A stretch of DNA of 64,000 nt from Muricea muricata (lineage: Eukaryota; Cnidaria; Anthozoa; Malacalcyonacea; Plexauridae): positions 44,847,213 to 44,911,212 of the forward strand of contig OY979716.1 of NCBI GenBank assembly GCA_963855995.1, in the 5' to 3' direction. This document shows, one piece after another, positions 11,121 through 21,993 of the stretch; the first letter of the stretch is position 1; the number at the start of each line of letters is the position of its first letter. A program made the translations under genes and the position numbers. The notes under the pieces are model-generated. The model was not told the origin of the DNA. It did no database searches and worked only from the letters and a program-made list of their open reading frames with translations.

Positions 11121-12271
11121 GTGTACAACAAGGAGCAACAAGTCCCAAAGCAATGGAAAAAATGCCCAAGTTGCAGCAAAAATAAAGAATTGCTGATTGT
11201 ATTTCTATGTGACCATCTCCGTTCATACACAACATCGCGCTTTCAAAACCTCACTGTGTTATATGTGACATCCGAGGAAAAATGTTTTCTTTTCACATGT
11301 GGCAGTTTGAACAAACAACTGGTTGTCTGCAACGAGTTTATTGAACTTCGGAGCAATCACGAGGAGGTCGACACTCGTCTATTATTACATGCAAAACATG
11401 CAGCACTAAGCAGTGAAAGAATTATCGTCAGGTCGCCAGACACCGACGTGTTTCTTCTTTGTATCATGATGCAACATTCCATTAAATAAGACACATTCTT
11501 TGTGACTGGAGCGGGAAATCATTTTCGATTAATTGCAATTAGAAGTATTGTGGAGACCATGGATGAAAAACTTTACAGGTGATGTAAACTAAAATTCATA
11601 AAGGAGTTGATAAAGAATATGTATGTTAGTAAGTAATTATTGAATTTATATTCTTCAATGTTCTTTTCATAGGCTGTGATAGCACAAGCGCCTTTAATTG
11701 GAAAGGAAAAAAGACAACATGGTCCATTCTTGAGCGGAATCGTGCATTCATTGATTTGTTCCTTTCAATTGGCTGCAATTTTTCTATTTCGAAAGATATT
11801 GTTAAACAGATGAACAGGTTTGTTTGCTTAATGTACGGTGACAATACCTCCAAGAATTCTAACCCATGCAGGTTTTCCCTCTTTAAATTAGGTAAGTGTT
11901 CGGATGATGTCCTGCCACCGACGTGCGACAGTCTACTTCAACACCTACATCGAGCGAACTATCAGGCGGCTATTTGGTGCCAATGCTTGAATGCAACAAT
12001 GATTATCCCTGCCGTTAGTGACCATGGATGGCGTGTTGAAAATGGAGAATTAAAGATTGTATGGATGACTTGCCTTCCAGTACCCGACTCAATCCTTGAA
12101 TGTATTCATTGTGGTTGTAAGACCGGTTGTACGAATATGCGATGCTCATGCAAGAAAGCTGGCATGTTGTGTACGGACGTATGTGGCTGTGTTGGTTGCA
12201 CAAATGCGAAAGGCGATGACGACCAGGATGATGATGATTTAGATGATGGAGAATGTGAAGATGATGAGTAA
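11121..12271 (+). pseudogene. Academ-like C-terminal half: XPG/PIN-like nuclease region plus CXC (Cys8) finger
   Basis: Exon 11121-11489 contains SNHEEVDTRLLLHA and RSPDTDVFLL, the acidic motifs that recur in Academ-type proteins and resemble XPG/FEN nuclease acidic clusters. After an intron, a reading frame from about 11672 opens GCDSTSAFNWKGKK, the family's Gly-rich helix-hairpin-like motif, and runs through 11756-12271. It ends with a CXC/tesmin-like cysteine cluster (CGCKTGCTNMRCSCKKAGML, then further Cys pairs) and an acidic tail. The large N-terminal transposase region seen in the intact relative at 28673-34068 is missing here. The protein differs clearly from that copy, so this is a separate family and not a recent duplicate. 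An in-frame stop follows HSIK at 11489. I infer a 5'-truncated relic. Confidence 0.65.
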
Positions 12272-12951
12272 TGGAGAAAAGGATGACTGGAATGAGGAAA
12301 TTTAACAAAAATGTGAGTGCTGCTGTTCACATAAAACTATAAATTCTTATTCCTATAGGGAAATTATATTCAAATTTTTTTTGCTAATATTTTTTCTTAT
12401 CGTGAAAAGAATGCCATTTTGTACATTTAATCTTCATATCTCGAACTAATGCTGCCAGTGTAGGTAGTACACACAATGATATGTGGAAGGAGTAGGTTGT
12501 CTAACTACCTGAAATGATAAAGCAAAAATCAATGTTCTGAGCGAAGGCCCTTCGTCAGGAAGTTAGTCACTACTAACTATACCGATTATAAACAAATAAG
12601 TCATAGTGCAATAATGCCCGTAGTAAATTATTAAATCACATTTAAAATATAATCCACAAACAGTAATTCAAAGTTGGGTTTGCTTTCTTGAGACATTTTT
12701 TGGGTTGACGCCCACCCCCGAAATGTTTAGAAAATATACACAATATTTCATTGTTACATGACGTACCCTGGAAAAACATGGCGGACTTTAAATTTTTCGA
12801 AGAGCGATAAATTATTGAATTTCAAATGCAAAATTCTCAAAAACTGCAGGTTTGCAGAAGTGCCAACAAGCAGAAACTTAAAAGGTATGTAAAAACCTAT
12901 ATATTCTGAGTTTTTGACATAGACCTGGAGGTGTCCAACGAAAATCATTTT
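12272..12951. other. Noncoding stretch with a 3'-end-like repeat
   Basis: I see no gene here. The segment about 12770-12955 resembles 36080-36220 (a shared CATTTTCTAA-CGACTTT block and a shared CTGCAGGTTT-like block), so both may be 3' ends of one dispersed element. The rest is AT-rich and unassigned. Confidence 0.3.
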
Positions 12952-13290
12952 CTAAGCGACTTTTTCGCTTTGGGCATATGGACTAACATGCTTTTGTCTA
13001 CTAGGAACATTGCTTTTCTTTTGATTCAGACACTCGCAGCAGATCAGGTAGAAATCAGGAAGAACTTCAGAAAGCCCGTCCACTGTACCACAGTGGAAAC
13101 AAATTAGGTCATGGCCAACACCATAATATGGAATCTCTATTGGTTCCCAGGAAGTTAAGTTTTTCCTGACAAAAACCTGTGCAAGGGCATCATTGTCTGC
13201 ATTGATGTTGGAAAATACACTACCACAAGAGTAGTCCAGTGATTCTAACTGTTCAATCTTTTTTGCAGCTGCTTTTTCTTTAATACATGT
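12952..13290 (-). CDS. Partial protein with paired CxxC motifs, probably transposon-derived
   Basis: This minus-strand reading frame encodes a Lys/Ala-rich start, then DYSCGSVFSNINADNDALAQ, PIEIPYYGVGHDLICFHCG and DFYLICCECL, ending PYAQSEKVA at a TAG (12952-12954). The two CxxC pairs about 20 residues apart would bind zinc. I have a sense of similar C-terminal cysteine clusters in cnidarian transposon proteins but cannot name the family. No start codon or upstream exon is secure. Its 3' flank resembles 36080-36220, consistent with a dispersed repeat. The function is unknown. Confidence 0.4.
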   Translation of the reverse strand, partial: TCIKEKAAAKKIEQLESLDYSCGSVFSNINADNDALAQVFVRKNLTSWEPIEIPYYGVGHDLICFHCGTVDGLSEVLPDFYLICCECLNQKKSNVPSRQKHVSPYAQSEKVA

Positions 13291-13958
13291 TTAGAACTAG
13301 CATTACAAATTGTAAGTAAATGCTGTGAGCAAATACTGGAGGGGATGTTTCTTCCGCAGTCATTTCTTGGGTAGACGAGTACTGGAGTTGTCTTTAGGAG
13401 ATTAATTACATTGTAGCGACTTGTTTATACTGGCATGAGTAATTGCATATGCATTTATTATGATGGTTTTGGTGATCAAGTAATGGCGAAATGTGGTTCC
13501 TTTCACAAATCAGCAGTGTGGTTTGTCGTATAAATTCTGTCGTAAAATTAATGATTATCAAGTAACAAGTTTTAGTCAACAGGAGCAATCATTAAAAATA
13601 TTTCCAAGCAACTATAGGCACAAAATTGCTATAAGTGCTTTGATCCAAACATGATAAACAGTGAGATCAGGAGCGAAATAAAACAAAAACTATAAAAGTA
13701 GTACCAAGAAATGTCCCGGACATTCTGAGCAAACACAAATGTGCAGCTTTAACATTTAATATTATTGCTTAAAAAAAATCAATAACCTCCGAACCCTAAC
13801 AAAATGTGAAGTACACTAAAATGTATATGTATGTGAGTTCAGCAAAAATGCCTTGTATCTCAAACAGAACATCCACAACTCATATATTAAATATTAAATG
13901 CATGCAAGTCATGGTTCCAAAAAAATGGCAGATAATTCCTTTTTATAGCGTCTGGAGT
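13291..13958. other. Spacer with no recognisable content
   Basis: This is AT-rich DNA between the CxxC fragment and the end of the RPA-like gene. The 3' end of the Helitron should lie near its right side on the minus strand, but I could not see a convincing CTRR terminus with a preceding hairpin. Confidence 0.35.
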
Positions 13959-15291
13959 CTATAGACCAGTTATGTCAACCAGCTTGCATGTAATGGAGTC
14001 ATACTGAATTTGGACCTCAGACAGTTCAAGTAAATTCTCTAAAAGTTCATCCTCAGTGCATTGGGCATCAAGCTTACAAAGTGAAAATAACAGCCCGATT
14101 TCACTTTTAAGGAGGGAGATACACACGGTTTTGTTTTCACTCGTTAAAACATGGATTTTGAGTTGCCACTCATGTATACAAAATTCGACCTTGACCGTCA
14201 TCCTACACTTTGTACAGTTGGCCAATTTGTCGTTCTTCAGAATACCTCTGTTACCACAAATAAGGCACAATTTCGATTTTGAAATATTGCTCACTCCGCA
14301 GATGTTGCGTTGTGCGACAACAAGTGTGTTAGGAATAACCCCTGCTTCCGGCAGTTGTTCTTGATAACTTTCCGTTACTGCGATGGAATAATTGTTGCCG
14401 CCTTTTGGTGGATTAAAATGATGTTCTTTGTACTGGTTATCCTTTACACGCAGGTTCTTAAAAATGTACGTTTCCCCTGTCCTGATGGAATTGACTTGAT
14501 CTTCCCATAATAGAATTTTCATTTGCCCAGATGGATCAATTAGTATTCTTTCTTGCTTGTCAAGAGTTTTATTAAGTTTGGTTGTGATTTTCTTTACAGT
14601 ACCCAAACTGTGCAATTTTGCCTTTACTGTAATAAATTGTTCTGCTATCGCATTTTTTATCGAGTCAAACAAAGTGATTTTGTCTCATGGCACAAAATTT
14701 GGCATAAACATTTGTTCGTCGGTTAATGTGGTGGTTCAGTATCGTGGCTAGAGATTTGCCAAATGGGAAACGAATTCTTGCTATAAATATAATGGCCCAA
14801 CATATAACTTTAGTAAAGCCATAAAACCAGTTAAAATACAAATAAATTTTTATTAAGTAACATTTCATCTTTAACTCAAGACATCTTCAGACTAAATCGT
14901 ATAAAATTACAAAGGTAGTGAATATAAGCTAAAATTATTTACAAAGTGTTATGTTACAAAGGTTGTGCTAGTAGATATAGGATATGAGGGTGTAAGAAGG
15001 TACATGACAGGACAAACAGACAAAGGATAGGACAAAGACAGTATTAAAGGAGGTTAAGTGGAATTGAGCTGCCCTGGACAATAAGAGTGGGCTTAAACTA
15101 AGATATCAGAAGGCTTTCGTGAATCATTAATTCACGACCGTCTGAACAAGAGGAAGGATTTCGAAGTCATCAAAGTGTGCAGTATGACGGGTGGTTTTTA
15201 GGTGGGAGAATATGCTGGACATGACTGGGCTGGATGATGGTTTTCCTGTTGTAGGAGAGATGCCCAGGTGTTCAGATACTCAGGTATGTAG

Positions 15292-15618
15292 ATGGCGAGT
15301 GGTTTGACCCACATACGAAGCGCAACATTCAAGTGTCGATGCTGTTCCGCATCGTATGTGGGTCAAACCACTTGCCATCTACACACCCGAGTATCTGAAC
15401 ACCTGGGCATCTCTCCTATAACAGGAAAACCATCATCCAGCCCAGTCATGTCCAGCATATTCTCCCACCTAAAAACCACCCGTCATACTGCACACTTTGA
15501 TGACTTCGAAATCCTTTCCTCTTGTTCAGACGATCGTGAATTAATGATTCATGAAAGCCTTCTGATATCTAAGCACGAGCCCACTCTTAATGTCCAAGGG
15601 CAGCTCAATTCCACTTAA
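15292..15618 (+). pseudogene. Penelope-like GIY-YIG endonuclease C-terminus (fragment)
   Basis: The frame contains CRCCSASYVGQTTCHLHTRV, where YVGQT is the variant GIY-YIG second motif with its upstream Cys pair, then SEHLGISPITGKPSS, FEILSSCSDDRELMIHESLL and a C-terminal LNVQGQLNST. This matches the endonuclease tail of Penelope-like reverse transcriptases as I know them, in which the domain nicks target DNA. There is no reverse transcriptase in the window. The first residues of the frame arise from the inverted junction, so the annotated start is an artefact of the palindrome. The other arm encodes a damaged version on the minus strand. Confidence 0.65.
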
Positions 15619-15769
15619 CCTCCTTTAATACTGTTGTTGTCTGTTTGTCCTGTCATGTACCTTCCTACACCCTCATAACCTATATCTACTAGCACAACAT
15701 TTGTAACATAGCACCTTGTAAATAATTTTAGCTTATATTCACTAGCCTTGTAATTTTATACCATTTAGT

Positions 15770-15797
15770 CTGAAGATGTCTTGAGTTAAAGACGAAA
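15770..15797 (+). ncRNA. Candidate hammerhead ribozyme core (degenerate) in Penelope-like end
   Basis: CTGAAGA (15770-15776) is followed by a hairpin whose GTCTT (15778-15782) pairs with AAGAC (15789-15793), then GAAA (15794-15797). This is the layout of the hammerhead catalytic core CUGAUGA-stem II-GAAA, with one core substitution (A for U). Hammerhead motifs are established in the terminal repeats of Penelope-like elements. The third stem and cleavage site are not convincing by eye, and the core change would be expected to weaken or abolish activity. Confidence 0.4.
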
Positions 15798-16774
15798 CGT
15801 TAATAAAAAGTTAATGTGGTGGGCAATATTTCAGTTTTTTGGTCTACTACTTCATCATTTGAATCTGCAGTGCAAAGCTGTTGTATTTTCACTGGCAACT
15901 TTTGATCTTGAAAATATCTCATACTTGGTCTTTTCTTGGGAGAGAAACAGACTCCTCTTGTTTCAGATTTGGTTTGAATATTGAAATTGAAATATTTCCT
16001 GTTTCCACTGCTCTTAACTGGTGAGATATTGACAAGATACCCATACATTTCTTCACTATTTTGTGATGATGTACCTGTTAAAGAAATGTGTGAGATGTTT
16101 GTGATAGGAAGTAATTTTTAATCAATTTTTTAAGCAATTCATCTATTAAGACAAAAAGGTACTTGAGAATTGCTATGTGGGTCAAATGACTTGCACGACC
16201 TTGCATTAAACAGTATAACAATACTTTTTGAATAATTCTTGTACACACTTCATGGAAAGTTTACAGATTGAAATTCGTCAGACCAATTTTGGGAACAGAG
16301 CTATCCTACACCACCTTATCCAAAATCCTAGAAAATACTTGCCAGCTTGTTGGTGCATTGTTTCCTTGTAACTATAAGCAGAAACATTATACAAGTTTAA
16401 TTAAACTATGTTAATTCAAAAAAAGAAAAGTTTTAATGTTTGGTATATCTGGTCAAATGCACTGCATGTTGCCTGTGCCAAGACATGTAATCGTTTTTCT
16501 TCATTAAGTCTGTATTTTAAGTTTGGTGACGACTTTATGCTTGTTAACCGTTCAAATGTCATTGGTTCAATAACACAGGATGCTTACATTTTTACTCTGC
16601 TAATAACAGCATAAGAGATACCAGCAGTTTTTTCTGATTTACTAATATCCACCCAGGCCTTGGGAAGAGTAAGGCCCTGACTCTTGTGTATTGTAAGAGC
16701 ATATGCAAGTCTGAGAGGCAATTGCTGTCTTTCATGTGCACCTTCAGAGATCTGAGCAGAGACTGCTACAGGAC

Positions 16775-19447
16775 TAGGGTTGGGCGATATTTCGATATTT
16801 TGGTATATCGCGATATTTTGAGATGCAATTATTATATCGAAGGTAGAAACTCGGGCAATGATATATCGAAATTATCGTCACGCTTGATGAATATCGTGAT
16901 ATTAAAATATTGCTTGCACGTATACATTCTGGGAGCTTTTCTAAATAATTTAATTCCTAGAAAATAAAGTTTCTGAAAGAATTACACGCAAAGCTACTTC
17001 TAGAATTCGATACGAAGTTTTTACGAAGTTACGAAACTATAGCTATTTCTATTTCAGTTATTTGAATTATGTATAAATCTGCTGAACAATGAAAATGCAG
17101 GCTGGCTTGCATTGAGCGCCCACGGTATTTGTGCTAGCGGACTGTACCGAGAAACAACAAACGTTGGCCAAACGTTCAAAATATCAACTTCGTATGTCAT
17201 TGTAAAACGTTTCGCATGAATGGACGAAGAAATCAGTCAAGTAACAAAACCAACTCTTGTTAAAAAGAAAAATACAAAGAGCGCTGCGTGGAACTTTTTC
17301 GGATTAAAGGCAGACGAACATGGCGTATCGATACCATCAGAAGAGCATCGACCTATTTGCAAGATATGCTACAAGTCAGTGCCGTGTAAAAGTGGCAACA
17401 CCACAAATTTGTTTGCTCATCTCCGTGAACGACACCCTCAAGAATACAAAGAAGCAAATCAAGTTCTTCAAGGAAATAAAAACAGAAACGAAGTATCAAG
17501 CAGTCAAGGTGTGCAACCAACACTCGAGACTGTTGTTGAGCGCTCAACTTATGATCCCAAAGGTGCCCAAGCAAAAGAGCTAAATCATGCAGTGGCATAT
17601 TTCTTAGCGAAAGACATGCAGCCATTGTACACAGTGGAAAAACCTGGGTTTCAAAAAATGATTGCCAAATTGAATCCTAGGCACAAGCTTCCTTCGAGGA
17701 AGCATTTCTCACAACAAGAAATCCCACATTTATATAATCAGGTAAAAGAAACAGTGGTTAATCCTAAGCTAAGCCAAATTGACTTTTTTTCTGGTACAAC
17801 AGACTTGTGGACAAGTAAAGCAATGCACCCCTACTTAAGTTATACAGTTCATTTCATTGATTCTGCATGGCAACTTCAGTCAATTTGCCTTGAGATGGTG
17901 CCCCTGTTTGAAGATCATACTGGAGAAAACATTATTGAGACAATCAATGATATATTGAGCAATTGGAGCCTGTCAACAGAGAAACTAGTCCTAACTGCAA
18001 CGGACAATGGCAGTAATTTTGTCGCTGGGTTTCACTTGTGTGGTTGGTTGCGATTGAGCTGTTTTGGGCATTGTTTAGACCTTGCTATTAACAAGTGCCT
18101 GGAAATACAAAGAGTACAAAGGTTAGTGAGACGATGCAGCGCTCTAGTAGCATCGTTTTGCTGAAGCTGGAAAAAGCAGAGGGACCTGAAGAAGAAACAA
18201 AGTCAGTTGGGTCTTCCTGAACACAAGCTTATTGGTGCAGTTAGTACTCGTTGGAACTCAACTTATAACATGGTCGAAAGGATATTAGAGCAGCAGCAAG
18301 CATTGTCAGCTGTCCTTCTTGAAGATAGAAAGTCGTGGTGCCTTATGCCAAGTGATGCAGATGTTACAGTGCTAGAGAAGCTTGTTGAACTTCTTAAACC
18401 TCTTTCTTATTTCACTGATGCCTTATCAGGAGAAAAAGAAGTAACTTGTTCTGCCATCCGGCCCCTTTTGCAGCATGTGATTGAAATCTGTGAAGAAAAA
18501 GATGAAGATTGTTCTCTTTCAATCCAAATGAAGTCTGCTATTTCAGCTGATCTCTGCCCTCGCTATGAATCAGTTGGAATATCATTAATTATAGACAAAT
18601 GTAGCTTTCTTGATCCAAGATTCAAAGTAAATTATGTTACTGACACAGACCTTGTCAAGTCTAACCTGTTGACAGAAATGTTGGAGCAACGTGAATTACT
18701 AGTACATGACAAAGATCATTCTTTGCAGGCTGCAAACCAACCACCACCACAACAAGGGTCTCTGGAACCAACTGCACCCAAAAAGGCAAAAGGTCTTACA
18801 GCTATTTTAAGTAAGCTTCCAAAATCAGATGTTTCCAATCAAGAAACAGTTCCGGTAGTAACCCTGGAGGCAAGGGCAGAAAAAGAGATGAGTAACTACT
18901 TAGAGCAATCATGCATAGAGACAAATAGTGATCCACTTCTGTGGTGGAAACACAATTGCATATATTTTCCTCTTCTTGCTGTAATAGCCAGGAAGTACCT
19001 TTGCATTCCTGCTACAATTAGTGTACCATCAGAATGAGTATTCAGCAAGGGAGGGATTATTGTAAATGCTTTTGGTACTAAATTAAAACCGGAACATGTA
19101 AATAATCTGGTTTTCCTTGCACAAAATATGGAATGAAGACCAAAATAGAAACGGCAACTCTTACAGTAGAACACTGCAGATACAGGGCAAGTTAATAAAC
19201 TGAGTAACAGACTATGCACCGTACTTGAATGGCAGACTAGAAAAACTGTTCACATTACTGTTAATCTGTAATTTGTTGTTTTTGATGTGATAATGTATGC
19301 ATTTACATGCCTATTACACTTTAATACTTATTAAAATTGAAAAAAATGTGATCTTTGTTTATTGCTATTATCGCGATATTATCAAATATCGTGATAATTT
19401 CTTTGACAATAATCGTGATATACTTTCATACATATCGCCCAACCCTA
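16775..19447. mobile_element. hAT DNA transposon inserted in the Helitron helicase
   Basis: This 2,673-bp element has the 16-bp terminal inverted repeat TAGGGTTGGGCGATAT at 16775-16790 and its inverted copy ending at 19447. The flanking 8-bp target duplications are imperfect (TACAGGAC at 16767-16774 and TACAGGGA at 19448-19455). Subterminal regions are rich in ATCG/CGAT motifs (for example ATATCGCGATAT-like strings near 16800 and 19370), likely transposase sites. It carries one BED-finger transposase gene reading left to right. An 8-bp TSD and this TIR type are characteristic of hAT. Confidence 0.85.
17220..19132 (+). pseudogene. hAT transposase with BED zinc finger, two lesions
   Basis: The protein opens MDEEISQVTKPTLVKKKN and has a BED finger at residues about 20-75 (AAWNFFGLK, CKICYKSV, HLRERHP). 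The catalytic region includes TTDLWTSKAMHPYLSYTVHF and LVLTATDNGSNFVAGF, the first two acidic positions of the hAT triad, then CFGHCLDLAINKCL. A frameshift near 18160 separates it from the second half (18207 on): AVSTRWNSTYNMVERILEQQ, SFLDPRFKVNYV and a C-terminal dimerisation region. At 19035-19037 a TGA replaces the Arg expected in VPSERVFSKGG; the frame would otherwise end at 19132 after VFLAQNME. Two simple lesions in about 640 codons point to recent inactivation. The host insertion point is inside the Helitron helicase. Confidence 0.85.
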
Positions 19448-20329
19448 TACAGGGACACACCAGAACACATGCATGTGGTGTATCATTGATAGAAGGAATA
19501 TTACAATAATCAAATTTAGCAATCACAGCTACATGCAAGTCGGGTGGTTGCTGTTCAACTTGATATATATAATCAATTATTATCCCAGTAGCGCCATTAC
19601 ATAGCCCAACAGATGGTTAAAGATTCATTGTTAACATTACTTTTGCCCCCTTTGCAATGAATACTACAAGGTTCTAAACCTGACATGTCTGAAGAAGAAA
19701 TTTTTTTGCTGTTACAAAAGAATGGGATGCATTAACAACAGCAACAGGTTGCTTCAGTGTTATGAGTTGATCATGATTATATGATGCAACTTGGTCATTG
19801 CTATTAAACAATCTAGTAGCATCATTAAATAGTGTTAGATCTCTTATATTTGCTGGTTGCCATGTCAAAAGCATTTTCCAATCACTGGATGTAGAATCGC
19901 CAACACGTAACTGTTGGCTGAACAACTCGGAACTGTTGCTGTTCTATACTTGGCACCTTGTACTCTTTGATTAACTACTTTGTCAAACATTCGATATGTT
20001 TGGTACCCCTGTTCTGCAATAGCATTTGATGGTTGTGGGTGATAAAGTGGTTTATCTCCAACAGGTGGTAACTGGCCAGGATCTCCAGTCAAAATAAAAG
20101 ATTTCCTTCGAAGAACGTGATCATGGTAACCAGTGGCTTACTTGCAGCGTTTGTCAATCCAACCAAATGCAGTTTGCCCAGGCATGGAATATTCATCTAC
20201 TATAATGTAGTCAATGCCATTAAGGCTTTCTTGTAGTCTGCAAAGAAATTGTCCTGTAAGATCTTTATTACCTCTAGTTCCTATTGGTAGTTTTAACAAG
20301 GAATGAATTGTAACACCTCTAATGTTTAA

Positions 20330-21993
20330 AGTGCTTATATCACTAAATTTTTTTTTCAAAATTTGAATAAAAGAGCAAAAGTTAGTTAATACTTTCTTTA
20401 GCCTTTTTTGGTTTCCTCTTTTTATTCGCGAGATATGCGGCTGTAAACATTGAAAAATTGGCTTTTAGCAAAAAATTGTCGCGCCCCAGTAAATACCGGA
20501 AAAGGGTCTGGGACGACAGCTGTGTGACGTTGCTTAAGGAACGGAAGTTCGAATTCACCAGTGATTGTATTGTACTAAAAAGGTTCTTTATACTTTCATG
20601 TCATGCAATATAAACAATGAACAGTCACGAAAATAATTGTTCTTTATATTTCATAACTGTATTTATTGCGTGACATGAAAGTGTAACCACTAAAAGGCTA
20701 TCGAGAACGCAGCAACGAGAACTAAAAAGCTACTAAAAAAACAGCGAAATTACGACTGCCATAGTATTTTTGTAAAACACAAAATAATTGAAACTCCGTA
20801 AATTGTCAACATTTTATTCTATACGTTTCGACAAGTATTACATGTCATCTTCAGTAGAATAATGCCTGTTACAAATTAAACTGTTTATATGCTCACGAGT
20901 TCCAAAGTTCGCTTGCGTCATTCAATTAACCTAACGGAAAATGGTTAGTTCTTTCGACACTCGCGCGCCGTGGTTCAGTGATGGATCACAACGACGAATG
21001 TGATAAGCTTCTTTACATAACAACAACGACCAGTCATTTGGCCGCTCTGGCACATCTTCTAAAATTATCTTGTCATTTAGAACGTCCTTACAAGATTCCA
21101 GCTCTTGACAGCACCAAGCTTCGTCAGTATTTTGTAAGTGTGTTATTGTACAATGACCGCACTTACACCTGTGAAAATGTGAAATAAGATATGGGTAAGG
21201 GGAAGTGTGGTTTACAACTCGTCTCACACAATCACGATTACTCTATAGAGGCAATTAGCTATATCTGTAGAAAGACCCTCTCGTTATTAATAAATAGTGA
21301 TATTTACTCGCTACAAAAGGCGAGTCGTATAAATTTTACAAGCGCAATTTAGCGAGCCGAAAACAAACACTTCAGAATGTTGAATTGATGTGTCCACTCA
21401 TTTGATTCACCTTGGGTATCAACAATATATATGCCACACATGCTCAATGCCTTTATATTTTACGTTTGTATGTCTAAGAAAAATCTATATTACTGCTTAC
21501 CATGATTTAACATCTTCACGGCCGTCTAATCGTCGTTGCAGCATTTCGTTCTGCTCTTTGCGTTTCGCGGATTTATTTAAATATTGCGCGTACCATTCTT
21601 CGTCGGCTAGAGGTTCATCAGCATAAATGATCGCCTAAAATTTCGCTATCAACTGCTTCTAGAGTTCCAATTTCGTGACTGGTATCATTTGATTCATCCT
21701 CCACAATTCTGAGTCACACTGAAAACCGTGAGAGCTTTCCGAATCCGAGCTATTGCCTGACATGCCGGAGAAAATATACCAAATGTATGTGCGTCGTAAC
21801 TTAGTCCTTAAGCTACGTCACACCACGCTCGTCCCAGACTCTTCTTGATACGTGACATTTTCACGAAAAAGGCCGCTTTAAGCCGCATATCTCGCGAATG
21901 AAAAGAGAAATCCGAAAAATGTTAAAGAAAGTATTAACTAACTTTTTGTTCTTAATTCAAAAATAAAAAAATAAAAATTGTGATATAAGCACT
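20330..21993. mobile_element. TTAA-target element (Kolobok- or piggyBac-like, non-autonomous)
   Basis: This 1,664-bp insertion splits the Helitron helicase between TATTGKASF and IRGVTIHS. The inverted ends begin AGTGCTTATATCAC and match over roughly 115 bp (20330-20450 against 21880-21993, with indels). The flanking sequence is TTAA on both sides (20326-20329, 21994-21997), which could be read as TTTAAA because of the palindrome. TTAA targets are used by piggyBac and Kolobok. It holds no transposase; instead it carries a damaged two-exon minus-strand gene with a P2X7-tail-like cysteine motif. I favour Kolobok-like because such Cys-rich proteins accompany those elements in my experience, but the superfamily assignment is an inference. 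Confidence 0.7.
20931..21770 (-). pseudogene. Cargo gene with P2X7 C-tail-like CxCGxC domain
   Basis: A minus-strand first exon starts MSGNSSDSESSHGFQ at about 21763 and, with frameshifts and a stop, continues EPLADEEWYAQYLNKSAKRK and LQRRLDGREDVKSW, ending at a GTAAGC donor near 21500. The second exon (about 21190-20935) gives HRCKCGHC, then WCCQELESCKDVLND and LCKEAYHIRRCDPSLNHG. The pattern W-CxCGxC ... CCxE ... C is the zinc-binding signature of the P2X7 receptor cytoplasmic tail, which is also found as a stand-alone domain in many cnidarian and fish proteins linked to transposons. What it does for an element is unknown. This copy is broken. Confidence 0.55.

Larger units (their letters stand above)
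14735..15809. mobile_element. Palindromic Penelope-like insertion (two inverted 3' ends)
   Basis: This 1,075-bp insertion in the RPA-like gene is flanked by a perfect 13-bp direct repeat GTTAATGTGGTGG (14722-14734 and 15810-15822). It consists of two inverted arms of roughly 470-490 bp, about 14848-15340 and 15345-15809, meeting in a short hinge. The right arm encodes a GIY-YIG-like nuclease C-terminus (plus strand, 15292-15618) as found at the C-terminus of Penelope-like retroelements; the left arm is a diverged inverted copy of the same region. Tail-to-tail or head-to-head partial copies are known for Penelope elements. Both outer ends contain the Penelope-type termination block with a hammerhead-like core (see 15770-15797). 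Confidence 0.7.
13959..16075 (-). pseudogene. Helitron-associated RPA-like OB-fold protein, split by insertion
   Basis: RPA-like proteins bind single-stranded DNA and are common accessory genes of Helitrons. The N-terminal part (16075-15823; acceptor CAG, then EEMYGYLVNISPVKSSGN and SETRGVCFSPKKRPSM) and the C-terminal part (14734-13959) are collinear and in the same frame once the 1,075-bp insertion at 14735-15809 is ignored. The C-terminal part has an OB-fold-like DPSGQMKILLWEDQV and a zinc-finger core LCLICGNRG...CTKC. One TGA interrupts the frame just downstream of the junction (MPNFVP then stop). The gene lies immediately downstream of the helicase gene on the same strand, as expected for a Helitron RPA gene. 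Apart from the insertion and that stop it is open, so the split is the main lesion. Confidence 0.75.

Noticed and set aside
20330-21993. A piggyBac MITE
   Set aside because: The TTAA target would fit, but the ends do not begin CCC/GGG-like as usual for piggyBac and the cargo is a P2X7-tail-like gene; Kolobok-like is preferred, although not proven.
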